From Thermoleophilaceae bacterium (GTDB lineage Bacteria > Actinomycetota > Thermoleophilia > Solirubrobacterales > Thermoleophilaceae), in NCBI GenBank assembly GCA_036378175.1, contig DASUWY010000048.1, positions 1 through 64,000 of the forward strand: a DNA stretch of 64,000 nucleotides, in the 5' to 3' direction. The position numbers were made by a program, and so were the translations under genes. The notes under the pieces are model-generated. The model saw only the letters and a program-made list of their open reading frames with translations. It had not been told where the DNA came from and did no database searches. Each line of letters starts with the position of its first letter. Position 1 is the stretch's first letter. This document shows positions 9,135 to 16,885 of this stretch, one piece after another.

Positions 9135-9789
9135 GTGGTACGGCCAGTCCGCGTTCCGGCTGAGCGCCGACGGCACGACGGTGTTCATCGATCCGTTCGG
9201 CGACATGTCGCGGCTCGCTGCGCGCGGGATCGAGTGGCACTACCCGGCTATCGCGGGCGTGGAGGCCGACTTCCTACTGGTCACCCACGAGCATGGGGAC
9301 CACAACGCGGTGGAGGTGATCGGCGGCGATCCGCCGGTCCTGCGCTCTACCGCCGGCAGGCTCGAGTCCCCCATCGGCGAGGTGCTGGCCGTGGCATCGG
9401 AGCACGACCCCTCCGCCGGGACCGAACGAGGCCCTAACACGATCTTCGTCTTCGAACTTGGCGGCGTGCGCGTGGCCCACTTCGGAGACTTCGGGCAGAG
9501 CGAGCTGCGCGAGGAGCAGGCTGCCGCCATCGGCGGCGTGGACCTCCTCATCATTCCGGTTGGCGGCGGCCCGACCATCGGGGCCGAGCAGGCGGCCGCC
9601 ATCGCCGGGCGGCTCCGAGCGAGGTGGATCGTGCCGATGCACTACCGCACGGAGAGGATCAGCTTCCTCGATACGGCTGACGCGTTCCTCGACCGCATCG
9701 CGAACGTGGAGCGCACCCCCGGCCCCGCCTTTGACACCGAGGACCTGCCCGGCGAGCAGCCGCTCGCCGTGGTGCCGGCCGCTCCCTAG
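9124..9789 (+). CDS. MBL-fold metal-dependent hydrolase (UlaG/YycJ-like)
   Basis: Predicted cytoplasmic metallo-hydrolase of 221 aa. It opens with VEWYGQSAFRLSADGTTVFIDPF, typical of the UlaG-like beta-lactamase-fold group. The metal-binding HxHxDH motif is THEHGDHNA (about residues 53-61). A later ligand region reads VAHFGDFGQ, and the C-terminal His is in WIVPMHYRTE. It starts with ATG inside the last codons of the MFS transporter gene, so the two are probably coupled and co-regulated by MarR. The substrate is unknown; a role in handling the transported compound is only a guess. Confidence 0.88.
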   Translation: MQVEWYGQSAFRLSADGTTVFIDPFGDMSRLAARGIEWHYPAIAGVEADFLLVTHEHGDHNAVEVIGGDPPVLRSTAGRLESPIGEVLAVASEHDPSAGTERGPNTIFVFELGGVRVAHFGDFGQSELREEQAAAIGGVDLLIIPVGGGPTIGAEQAAAIAGRLRARWIVPMHYRTERISFLDTADAFLDRIANVERTPGPAFDTEDLPGEQPLAVVPAAP

Positions 9790-9914
9790 GAGCGGCGCAG
9801 CAGCACGCGCAGAAGTCCTCGCGGCTGGGCCTCCTCCATGCGCGGGCCGGCGGACCAGCCGTGCAGGGAGCGCTTCATCGCCGTGCTCACTTCAAAACCA
9901 GCAATCGGAATCAT
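9786..9914 (-). CDS. Possible 42-aa small protein
   Basis: Short open frame beginning MIPIAGFEVSTAMKRSLHGW and ending in a basic RGLLRVLLRRS tail. Its TAG stop overlaps the stop of the convergent MBL gene. A Shine-Dalgarno-like stretch before the ATG is weak. Nothing similar is recognised. It is listed because the stretch 9790-10026 holds no other gene; it may be non-coding. Confidence 0.2.
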   Translation of the reverse strand: MIPIAGFEVSTAMKRSLHGWSAGPRMEEAQPRGLLRVLLRRS

Positions 9915-10026
9915 CAGGGCCTCCGCAGTTCGACTGTGAACAAGGCTGCACTACGCAGCCCGCCCTGACATCGGCAGGATGGAGCCGATATCGCAACGGC
10001 ACCCCTTAGCTTTGGTCAGCGCGCAC

Positions 10027-10306
10027 TTAGTGCGTGCTCTGTGTCCCGTCCCACCGCAGGCCCAGACCGCGCACGACGAAGGAGATGCCCACGAGCAGCG
10101 CGAGGGTGGCCACGCCGATGTCCGGCGACGAGCACGATGCCGGCAATGAGCTCGACCGCGGCCAGCAGCAGGGACCAGATGCGCCGGCCGGCTGTGGCGA
10201 ACGAGGATCACTCCGGCGATCCCACTCACCACTCCTAGAGCAGAAGCGCCCACCAAGCCTTGGCTACATCGCGCAGATCGCACTCAAGCCCGATTTCCGT
10301 ACTCAT
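10027..10306 (-). pseudogene. Decayed HdeD/DUF308-type membrane protein gene
   Basis: Reading from an ATG at 10306 (preceded by GGGAGG), the frame gives an N-terminus ending KAWWALLL followed by a stop. The expected HdeD-like sequence then continues in other frames: GVVSGIAGVILV, then IWSLLLAAVELIAGIVLVAG, then GVATLALLVGISFVVRGLGL before a TAA at 10027. The order and spacing match the first half of an HdeD (DUF308) membrane protein with two or more frameshifts and internal losses. No functional product is expected. Family identification by eye is fairly good; the exact breakpoints are approximate. Confidence 0.7.
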
Positions 10307-10356
10307 GGCGCCTCCCAACCCTCGGGGAGACGCGAAAGATCTTCGAGGCGCACGGG

Positions 10357-11277
10357 GTGGTCAAGCAGCGATACGGTGTTTGCACGCGTAGCTGTTCGCT
10401 AACCAAACTCGCGCGCTTCAGCTTGCCCCGGCTTACGGCCGCTGCGGTCCTCCTCGTCCTCTGTGCGCTTGTGATGGCGGCGTGCGGAGGATCCAACTCG
10501 CCGTCCACGGCCGCCACCACCCCCACCGGAACGGGCGGGTCCGCTGGCGCCGCCAAGCCCAGCACGATCGAGGGCGACGCGCTGAATCGGATGCCCGTGG
10601 TGCCCGGGCCGAGCGGCTCCCCGCCGGCGCTCTCCGGCCACAACGCCACCGACGTTCGCGCGTACCTCCGCGCCGTGTTCAGCGACGCCCAGGGGCTCTG
10701 GCGCGGCGAGTTCGCGTCCGCGGGCCAGCAGTACACGCCGGCACGGCTCACGCTCTTCTCTCAGTCGGTCAAGTCGGGATGCGGGGCGCAGGACGGCGTC
10801 GGGCCCTTCTACTGCAGCGCCAACCACGGCATCTATCTCGACCTGGGCTTCATGAAAGCGCTCACACAGCGCTTCGGGATCGGCGCCTTCGCGCAGGCGT
10901 ACGTCGTCGGCCACGAGTTCGGCCACCACATCCAGAACCTCACCGGCATCCTGCACCGCCGCGTACTGGCCGACCAACAGGATCCCGCCGGCAAGAACGA
11001 GCGTTCCGTACGGTTCGAGCTCCAGGCCGACTGCCTCGCGGGCGTGTGGGCGCACTCGGCCTACCAGCGCGCGAAGATCACCGACAGCGACATCACCGCC
11101 GCGCTCCACGCGGCGCAGCTCATCGGGGACGACCTCCAGCAGCACATCTCCGGGAACGCCATCGACAGCGGGCTCTGGACGCATGGCTCGTCGCAGCAGC
11201 GGCAGCAGTGGTTCATCACCGGCTTCGACAAGGGCGACCCGGGCGCGTGCAACACCTTCACCCCGGCGAGCGTATGA
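10357..11277 (+). CDS. Secreted/lipoprotein neutral zinc metallopeptidase (YpfJ-like)
   Basis: 306 aa. A signal peptide of basic residues plus a hydrophobic stretch ends in the lipobox-like VMAACGGS, so it is probably a lipoprotein, followed by a Ser/Thr/Gly/Pro-rich linker. The catalytic domain is the 'putative neutral zinc metallopeptidase' family (Pfam Zn_peptidase). The zinc motif is HEFGHH (His186, Glu187, His190), with a third ligand region in RFELQADCLAGVWAH. The GTG at 10357 has a GAGG seven bases upstream. Its stop overlaps the next start (ATGA), so it is coupled to the baeRF-like gene. Substrate unknown. Confidence 0.9.
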   Translation: MVKQRYGVCTRSCSLTKLARFSLPRLTAAAVLLVLCALVMAACGGSNSPSTAATTPTGTGGSAGAAKPSTIEGDALNRMPVVPGPSGSPPALSGHNATDVRAYLRAVFSDAQGLWRGEFASAGQQYTPARLTLFSQSVKSGCGAQDGVGPFYCSANHGIYLDLGFMKALTQRFGIGAFAQAYVVGHEFGHHIQNLTGILHRRVLADQQDPAGKNERSVRFELQADCLAGVWAHSAYQRAKITDSDITAALHAAQLIGDDLQQHISGNAIDSGLWTHGSSQQRQQWFITGFDKGDPGACNTFTPASV

Positions 11278-12395
11278 CCCTGCACACCGACATCCCGACT
11301 CAAACGGAGGTCGAGCATCTCCTCGCCGAGCAGGGAGGCCCGCGAGTGTCGATCTATCTGCCCACCACGCCGATCACGCCGGAGGCTGACGCGGCGCGCA
11401 TCGAGCTGAAGAACCTGGGTGCGGCCGCCGCGGAGCAGCTGGAGGACGCCGGCGCCGACCGGGCCACCATGCTCGAGTTCCGCGAGTCGCTGGACGAGCT
11501 CACCGACGACGAGGGCTTCTGGGCCGAGCAGTCGCACAGCCTTGCGCTGTTCGCCTCGGCCGCGGGCATGCGCACGTTCAGGCTGCCCAACCGCCTCACG
11601 AGCCACGTGGAGGTGGCGGACCGCTTCTACGTGAAGCCACTCCTGAGGGCGGTCACGTTTCCGCAGGCCGCCTTCGTGCTGGCGCTCGCCGCGGGGTCCG
11701 TCCGGCTCGTTGAGATAGCGCGAGACGGGCCGGCGTTCACGGTTCCCGTTCCGGGGCTCCCCAGCGACGCCGCCAGCGCGGCGGGCAAGGCCTCGATCGC
11801 CGATCGCTCCCCCATCCGCAGGCTCCAGGGCTCCGAGGGCCAGAAGGTTCGGCTGCGCCAGTACGCGAGAAAGGTCGATCAGGCCCTGCGCGGCGTGCTC
11901 ACCGGCCTCGAGCTCCCGCTGATCCTCGCGGCGGCGCGGCCGCTCGACGACATCTTCCGCTCGGTGAACACATACCCACGCCTCGTGGACGGCGGCATAG
12001 CCGGCAACCCCGAGAACAAGAGCGACGACGAGCTGGCCGCGGAAGCCCGCAGCGTGCTCGACCAGCTATACGAACGCGAGCTCTCCGCAATCCGCGACCG
12101 CTTCGGCGTCGCGGCCTCGCGCGGCCTGGGGTCGAGCGACGTCGCGACCGTCGCGCGGGCGGCCACCCAGGGCGCCGTGGCCACGCTGCTCGTGGACATC
12201 GACGAGAAGATGCCGGGCCAGCTCGACGAGGACACCGGAGCCGTCACTCTCAGCGGCGACGACCACGCCAGCTACGGGGTGATCGACGAGATCGCGCGCC
12301 GCGTGATGCTCACCGGCGGAGACGTGCTCGCCGTGCGGAGGGACGACGTGCCGGACGGCGCGCCCCTGGCGGCGATCTTCCGCCATCAGCTCTGA
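11274..12395 (+). CDS. baeRF-like protein (bacterial archaeo-eukaryotic release factor superfamily)
   Basis: 373 aa. The opening VSIYLPTTPITPEADAARIELKNL, the block LALFASAAGMRTFRLP and a C-terminal ribosomal L7Ae/eRF1-domain-3-like part (TGAVTLSGDDHASYGVIDEIARRVMLTGGDVLAV) are typical of the baeRF family. Members are related to eRF1/Pelota and were proposed to act on stalled ribosomes, though most are uncharacterised. The start is the ATG at 11274 that overlaps the stop of the metallopeptidase gene; upstream frame is shadow. It is followed by a Nudix gene 8 bp downstream, suggesting a three-gene operon. Confidence 0.8.
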   Translation: MTLHTDIPTQTEVEHLLAEQGGPRVSIYLPTTPITPEADAARIELKNLGAAAAEQLEDAGADRATMLEFRESLDELTDDEGFWAEQSHSLALFASAAGMRTFRLPNRLTSHVEVADRFYVKPLLRAVTFPQAAFVLALAAGSVRLVEIARDGPAFTVPVPGLPSDAASAAGKASIADRSPIRRLQGSEGQKVRLRQYARKVDQALRGVLTGLELPLILAAARPLDDIFRSVNTYPRLVDGGIAGNPENKSDDELAAEARSVLDQLYERELSAIRDRFGVAASRGLGSSDVATVARAATQGAVATLLVDIDEKMPGQLDEDTGAVTLSGDDHASYGVIDEIARRVMLTGGDVLAVRRDDVPDGAPLAAIFRHQL

Positions 12396-12403
12396 GCCCG
12401 GCC

Positions 12404-12868
12404 GTGAAGCGGAGCGCCGGCCTCCTGCTCTACCGGCTGCGCGATGGGCAGCTCGAGGTCTTCATCGCCCACATGGGTGGACCGTTTTGGGCCCGCAAGG
12501 ACGAGCGTGCCTGGTCTGTGATCAAGGGCGAATACGAGCAGGGAGAGGATCCACTCGAGGCAGCCCGTCGCGAGTTCGAGGAGGAGACGGGCCGGCCCGC
12601 GCCGCCCGGGCGGACGGTCGAACTCGGCGAGCTGCGGCAGGGGAGCGGCAAGCGCGTGGTGGCCTGGGCGATCGAGGCGGACTTCGATCCTGCGGCCGTT
12701 CGCAGCAACACGTTCACACTCGAGTGGCCGCCGCGGTCGGGGCAGATGCGCGAGTTCCCGGAGATCGACCGGGCGGAGTGGTTCGACACCGCGACGGCCC
12801 GCAGCAAGCTCGTCAAGGGCCAGGTGCCGTTCATTGACGCTCTAGAGCGGCAAGTTCTCGTGGACTAA
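12404..12868 (+). CDS. Nudix hydrolase
   Basis: 154 aa. A complete Nudix box is visible: G EYEQG E, seven residues, then REFEEETG (about residues 46-67), so Mg-dependent nucleoside-diphosphate-X hydrolysis is expected. Flanking segments (SAGLLLYRLRDGQLEVFIAHMGGPFWARKD and EIDRAEWFDTATARSKLVKGQ in separate parts of the protein) resemble the diadenosine-polyphosphate/NUDIX subgroup that includes MutT-like proteins with WP-region variants. The GTG start at 12404 follows the baeRF-like gene by 8 bp. The precise substrate cannot be told. Confidence 0.93.
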   Translation: MKRSAGLLLYRLRDGQLEVFIAHMGGPFWARKDERAWSVIKGEYEQGEDPLEAARREFEEETGRPAPPGRTVELGELRQGSGKRVVAWAIEADFDPAAVRSNTFTLEWPPRSGQMREFPEIDRAEWFDTATARSKLVKGQVPFIDALERQVLVD

Positions 12869-12981
12869 GGCCTCGCCTCAGCCAGGTAAGGCCGTCACCT
12901 CGCAAGGTCGCTCCTTCTGCCCGATGTGCGCGGCGCCTTCTTAGTCCAGGCTGCACTTAGAGCAATCACAGGAGAGTCGAG

Positions 12982-13392
12982 ATGAACCCGTTCCTGAGCA
13001 AAGAGTTGGCAGCCGAGCACATCCGTGACCTTCGCGACGCCGCTGGTCGCGCAAACCGGGGCCGCGCCGATGCGTCCTCCGGGGAGCCCGAGTCGGGCAC
13101 CCACATCACCGTTCGCCGCTTCACCGCGCGAGACATCGATGGCGTCCAGCGTCTGGCCGCGCTCGACGAGAAGCCGGTGCCCACCGGCGGCGTGCTCGTG
13201 GCGGCGCAGGCGGGCGAGCTCGTGGCCGCGCTCCCCCTCGACGGCGGCGAGGCCCTGGCGGACCCCTTCAAGCCCACGGCCGACGCAGTAGCCCTCCTGC
13301 ACCTCCGGGCGAAGCAGCTTCGCGCCGAGAGCAACAGGCCACGGATCCGCTGGAACCGCCTGCACATGCCGCGGGGCAGGCTGGCGGCGTAG
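12982..13392 (+). CDS. Conserved-looking hypothetical protein
   Basis: 136 aa, starting with ATG after a good AGGAGAG ribosome site. It is cytoplasmic, with no signal or membrane segment. An N-terminal helix is rich in charge (AAEHIRDLRDAAGRANRGRAD). A middle part reads ITVRRFTARDIDGVQRLAALDEKPVPTG, followed by GGVLVAAQAGELVAALPLDGGE, which resembles the first strand-helix-strand of a GNAT acetyltransferase. No acetyl-CoA P-loop follows, so the protein may be a small GNAT-like degenerate domain. A basic C-terminus closes it. Function is not assigned. Confidence 0.7.
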   Translation: MNPFLSKELAAEHIRDLRDAAGRANRGRADASSGEPESGTHITVRRFTARDIDGVQRLAALDEKPVPTGGVLVAAQAGELVAALPLDGGEALADPFKPTADAVALLHLRAKQLRAESNRPRIRWNRLHMPRGRLAA

Positions 13393-13429
13393 GTCGAGTC
13401 AGCGAGTAGGGCGCAGCGAGGTCGGGTAA

Positions 13430-13606
13430 GCCGGAAGCATCCCAACCTTCATCCGCTACATACTCGCCCGCCGCTTCCTAGCCCGCTACGTAGGCAAACG
13501 AGCAGCCCGCTTCCTTCCAGGAGGCTGGGTGGCATTCCTTGTGTATCCGCTGGTCCGTCGAGCATGGCGCCGCCGAATGAGGCGGCGCGTGGCAACCGCC
13601 TCATAG
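13430..13606 (+). pseudogene. Small basic membrane-protein frame lacking a canonical start
   Basis: An open frame of about 58 codons between stops at 13427 and 13604. It reads TFIRYILARRFLARYVG, then KRAARFLPGGWVAFLVYPLV and RRAWRRRMRRRVATAS. The alternating Arg/hydrophobic pattern and Gly-Trp-hydrophobic core look like a genuine small protein rather than chance. Yet no ATG, GTG or TTG precedes the conserved-looking part; only ATC (13439) or ATA is available. It is either a gene that lost its start or one using a rare start. Function unknown. Confidence 0.4.
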
Positions 13607-13627
13607 CCCAAAGCGAAGAGCGACGAA

Positions 13628-13742
13628 GTCGCTCGCGTTTGGCGAGCGGAAAAGCGAGTAATGCAAGAAAGAGGGCCCGGCATAGTGCTCTGCACATGCC
13701 GGGCCCGATGACGCAGCAGGACGACGCTTTTCCGCCGCCAAA

Positions 13743-13752
<10 letters not shown>
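13628..13752. repeat. Inverted copy of the tRNA-Asp 3' end and flank
   Basis: Arms 13628-13656 and 13725-13752 are reverse complements over about 28 bp with a single 1-base indel. The right arm includes the last ten bases of the tRNA-Asp gene plus 18 bases of its 3' flank. The arms enclose the trailer hairpin at 13673-13706. It is too precise for chance. It may be an inverted duplication at the tRNA end or a large secondary structure. Confidence 0.75.
13663..13706 (-). terminator. tRNA-Asp trailer hairpin / intrinsic terminator
   Basis: Perfect 11-bp stem (GGGCCCGGCAT, 13673-13683, with 13696-13706) plus an inner GTGC/GCAC stem and a 3-base loop. On the minus strand it is followed by TCTTTCTTGC, a pyrimidine-rich tail. 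It lies 36 bp beyond the 3' end of tRNA-Asp. Its inner loop, tail and preceding spacer recur after tRNA-Lys (57990-58049). Confidence 0.75.
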
Positions 13753-13816
<64 letters not shown>

Positions 13817-14010
13817 TGGCAGGGGAAAGGGTAGCGAAAGGCCGGTACCCCGTTCCTACCGTGTTTTCGGCGGCTTTCACGGCTCCTTTACACGGCCCTC
13901 ACGATGCGCTGAGAGGATCGGTCCACACGAGTTCCCTCCTCGTGGCTGCGCGTGGCACCGGCACTCCCCGACGGGGCCGCGCCGCGTTTTGCGGCGGACC
14001 CGCCGCCTCA

Positions 14011-14052
14011 GCGGGAATCGGACGTGGTCATCTGGCCATGTCCGATTCCCGC
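14011..14052 (+). promoter_or_regulatory. 20-bp stem-loop in the ada-alkA leader
   Basis: Arms 14011-14030 and 14033-14052. The outer 13 bp are perfect Watson-Crick pairs (GCGGGAATCGGAC / GTCCGATTCCCGC). The inner 7 bp pair with two G-U wobbles only if transcribed from the plus strand. It ends 35 bases before the Ada-AlkA start and has no U tract. It may be an RNA leader element, an operator for the Ada activator, or a read-through barrier. Confidence 0.6.
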
Positions 14053-14087
14053 CAGACTTCCTCCGCGGCACCTGCCAAGCTGCGGCC

Positions 14088-15563
14088 ATGCAGCTCGATC
14101 TGGAACATCTGCATCAGGCGTGCGAGGCGAAGGACGCCCGCTTCGACGGCTGGTTCTTCGCGGGCATCACGTCCACCGGCATCTACTGCCGGCCGAGCTG
14201 CCCCGCCCGGACGCCCAAGCGCGAGAACAGGCGCTTCTTCCCGACTGCCGCCGCCGCGCAGGCCGCGGGCTTTCGCGCCTGCAAGCGCTGCCGGCCGGAT
14301 GCTTCGCCGGGGTCGCCGGAGTGGGACGCGCGCGCGGACCTCGTCGGCCGCCTCATGCGTCTCATCGCCGACGGCGTGGTGGACCGCGAGGGGGTGACCG
14401 GCCTCGCCTCACGCGTGGGCTTCACCGAGCGCCACGTGCATCGCTGCCTCGTGGACGCCGTCGGCGCCGGTCCGCTGGCGCTCGCCCGCGCGCAGCGGGC
14501 GCAGGCAGCGCGAATCCTGCTCGAGACCACCGACCTTCCGATGGCGCCACTCGCCCTCGCCGCCGGCTTCGCAAGCGTGCGCCAGTTCAACCACACCGTG
14601 CGCGAGATCTTCGCCGGCACCCCCAGCGAGCTGCGGCGCCGGGCCAGGCGCGGTGACATCGCCGGCGGCGGCCAGAGCGGCATCGTCCTTCGGTTGCCGT
14701 ACCGGGCTCCGCTCGAGGCAGGCGAGCTGATCGCCTTTCTCGGCGCCCGGGCGGTGCCAGGGGTGGAGGAGATTGAAGGCGACACCTACCGGCGCAGCCT
14801 CCGCCTCCCGCACGGTCCGGGGATCGCCGAGCTCCGCCCCGAGGACGGTCACGTCCGCGCGACGCTTCACCTGGAGGACCTGCGCGACCTCGGCCCGGCC
14901 GTGCAGCGCTGCCGGCGGCTGCTCGATCTCGACTCTGATCCGCAGGCGATAGCTGAGCACCTGAGCCGCGATCCGCTCATCGGCTCGCTGGTGGAGGCGG
15001 CGCCCGGTCGCCGCGTGCCGGGGCACGTTGACGCGCACGAGCTGGCGGTGCGCGCGGTGCTGGGCCAGCAGGTGTCGCTGGGCGGCGCGGCCACGCTGGC
15101 GGGCCGCCTCGTGACCGAGCACGGTGAGCCGCTCGCCCGCCGACTCGGCGGCGTCACCCATCTCTTCCCAAGCTCCGAGGCTCTCGCCGCGGCGCACATC
15201 GGCGGCATGCCCGCCGCCCGGGCGGCGGCGGTGAACACCGTGGCGGCCGCGCTGGCCTCCGGCGAGATCGACCTCGGCGCGGGAGCCGACCGCGCGGCGG
15301 CGCAGCAGCAGCTGCTCGCCCTGCCCGGCGTGGGCCCGTGGACCGTCTCCTACGTCGCCATGCGCGCTCTGCGCGACCCGGACGCGTTCCTGCCGAGCGA
15401 CCTCGGCATCCGGCATGCGCTCGAGCGGCTCGGCCAGGATCCGAGCCCCAAGGCCGCGCTCAAGATCGCCGAACGGTGGCGGCCGTACCGCGCCGCCGCG
15501 AGCCAGCACCTGTGGAGCACCCTCACGAAAGCAAGGCCCGCAAACGTTCTATTGGCAGCATGA
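14088..15563 (+). CDS. Ada-AlkA fusion: methylphosphotriester sensor/activator plus 3-methyladenine DNA glycosylase II
   Basis: 491 aa, three modules. Residues 1-78 are the Ada zinc domain with the Cys set GIYCRPSC and ACKRC, where one Cys accepts methyl groups from DNA phosphotriesters. Residues of about 85-185 are an AraC-type double HTH (VTGLASRVGFTERHVHRCLVD and APLALAAGFASVRQFNHTVRE). The C-terminal part is an AlkA N-domain and HhH-GPD glycosylase with LPGVGPWTVSYVAMRAL and the catalytic Asp in FLPSDLGIR (about 435). It thus senses methylation, activates transcription and excises alkylated bases. The ATG at 14088 is chosen; upstream frame crosses the stem-loop. It overlaps ogt by 4 bp. 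Confidence 0.95.
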   Translation: MQLDLEHLHQACEAKDARFDGWFFAGITSTGIYCRPSCPARTPKRENRRFFPTAAAAQAAGFRACKRCRPDASPGSPEWDARADLVGRLMRLIADGVVDREGVTGLASRVGFTERHVHRCLVDAVGAGPLALARAQRAQAARILLETTDLPMAPLALAAGFASVRQFNHTVREIFAGTPSELRRRARRGDIAGGGQSGIVLRLPYRAPLEAGELIAFLGARAVPGVEEIEGDTYRRSLRLPHGPGIAELRPEDGHVRATLHLEDLRDLGPAVQRCRRLLDLDSDPQAIAEHLSRDPLIGSLVEAAPGRRVPGHVDAHELAVRAVLGQQVSLGGAATLAGRLVTEHGEPLARRLGGVTHLFPSSEALAAAHIGGMPAARAAAVNTVAAALASGEIDLGAGADRAAAQQQLLALPGVGPWTVSYVAMRALRDPDAFLPSDLGIRHALERLGQDPSPKAALKIAERWRPYRAAASQHLWSTLTKARPANVLLAA

Positions 15564-16048
15564 ACGACACCCTTTACATACAGATTCCAAGCCCGATCGG
15601 TCCGCTGCTCCTCGACGGCACCGAGCACGCGCTCCAGGGCGTGCACATGTCCCCAGCCGGTCCCGGCGCCGGCTGGCGCAAGGCGCGCGAGCCGTTCGCC
15701 GCCGCGATCGAGCAGCTCGAGCAGTACTTCGCGGGGGAGCGCATGGAGTTCGACCTCGAGCTCGACCTGCGTGGCACACGCTTCCAGAGGGACGTATGGA
15801 ATGCCCTGCTCACGATCCCGTACGGCGAGACACGCAGCTACGGAGAGATCGCGAGGCAGATCGGCCGGCCGGACCGCGCCCGTGCGGTGGGAGCCGCCAA
15901 CGGCAGCAACCCGGTGTCGATCATCGTCCCCTGCCACCGAGTGATCGGCTCCGACGGCAGCCTCACCGGCTACGGCGGCGGACTTCCCCGCAAGCGCTTC
16001 CTGCTCGACCTCGAAGCGGGCGTGGGAAGCCTCAACCTCACAGCCTGA
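15560..16048 (+). CDS. ogt: Methylated-DNA--[protein]-cysteine S-methyltransferase
   Basis: 162 aa suicide repair protein that moves O6-alkyl groups from guanine to its own cysteine. The active-site PCHRVIGSDG is intact, with Cys125. Upstream are the helix-turn-helix-like RFQRDVWNALLTIPYGETRSYGEIAR region and the Arg finger area RARAVGAANGSNP. The ATG overlaps the stop of ada-alkA (ATGA), so both are made from one mRNA and respond together to alkylation damage. The 3' end overlaps the convergent HD-domain gene by 11 bp. Confidence 0.95.
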   Translation: MNDTLYIQIPSPIGPLLLDGTEHALQGVHMSPAGPGAGWRKAREPFAAAIEQLEQYFAGERMEFDLELDLRGTRFQRDVWNALLTIPYGETRSYGEIARQIGRPDRARAVGAANGSNPVSIIVPCHRVIGSDGSLTGYGGGLPRKRFLLDLEAGVGSLNLTA

Positions 16049-16874
16049 ACAGCGGCACCAGGCGCTTCTCGTGCTCGGCCTCGATCCGGGCCACCACCTC
16101 CACGTGGTCCTCGAGGCCGGAGCCGCGCAGCTTGGTGGCGAGCAATTCGTCGATCTGGAAGATGCCCGACGAGTTGTTCATCTCGATCTCGATGCGCACG
16201 GCCTTGTCCTCGCCCGCGTCGATTCGCACCTCGTCGATCGCGGCGGCGGACACGGAGTGGATGTTCATCCGCGCGGACTCAAACGGGATGCGGGAGCGCC
16301 CCTTGGCCATGTCGAGCGCATCCGCCACGCGCACGATCCCCGCCTCGATCGTGAGCGGGTCGCCGCGGCGGCGGTGGGCGATGATCGCGTGCATCGCCTC
16401 CGCCGCCACGATGGAGCGCTCCGGCTCCTCGTACACGCTGGAGAGCAGCGAGTCGAGCTTGTCCGCGGCGAGGAAGAGGCTGAATGTCTCGTGGTCGGTG
16501 CGGTGGATCGACATGCCCACGCAGTGAAGAAGCGCGGCCACCGCCACCACCACCTCCGAGTCGCGCGCGTCCATCCCGTAGTCCTTCACCATCGCGGGCT
16601 CCACGCCGCGCCGCACCAGCAACCTGAGCAGCCGCAGCGCGATGTTCACCACGATCTGGATGTGCACCCAGGAGTGGTCGGACATGCCGAGCCGGTGCGC
16701 GTTCACCTGGGCCACGTGCCACCACGCCTTGAGCTGCGTGTCCTCGTTCACGGCGTCCAGCAGCCGCTCGAGCTTGCGGTTGCCGCGAGTGGGGAAGCGG
16801 ATCCGCGCGGCGGCAACCGCGTCTCGCGGGCTGGCGGGCAGCGGCGGTGAAGGCTCTTGAATCGGCTCTTCCAC
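16038..16874 (-). CDS. HD-superfamily protein with altered HD motif
   Basis: 278 aa. It has the layout of HD phosphohydrolases: a first His region (GMSDHSWVHIQIVVNIALRLL, about 64-84), the central doublet region AALLHCVGMSIHR (His117-Cys118), and a distal Asp in GIVRVADALDMAKGRSR (Asp185). The normal catalytic Asp of the HD pair is Cys here, which would weaken metal binding, so activity may be altered or regulatory. The N-terminus is Pro-rich. The gene lies directly downstream (11 bp) of the orphan PhoB-type wHTH gene behind a PHO box, suggesting a phosphate-linked role. Substrate unknown. Confidence 0.8.
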   Translation of the reverse strand: MEEPIQEPSPPLPASPRDAVAAARIRFPTRGNRKLERLLDAVNEDTQLKAWWHVAQVNAHRLGMSDHSWVHIQIVVNIALRLLRLLVRRGVEPAMVKDYGMDARDSEVVVAVAALLHCVGMSIHRTDHETFSLFLAADKLDSLLSSVYEEPERSIVAAEAMHAIIAHRRRGDPLTIEAGIVRVADALDMAKGRSRIPFESARMNIHSVSAAAIDEVRIDAGEDKAVRIEIEMNNSSGIFQIDELLATKLRGSGLEDHVEVVARIEAEHEKRLVPLFRL

Positions 16875-16885
16875 GACTAGGAAAA

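Noticed and set aside
10482-12395. 637-codon frame covering the metallopeptidase and baeRF genes
   Set aside because: The first 264 codons are a shadow of the peptidase frame; the baeRF-like protein starts at 11274.
13449-13697. Minus-strand small frames near tRNA-Asp
   Set aside because: They run through the trailer hairpin and lack any protein-like pattern or ribosome site.
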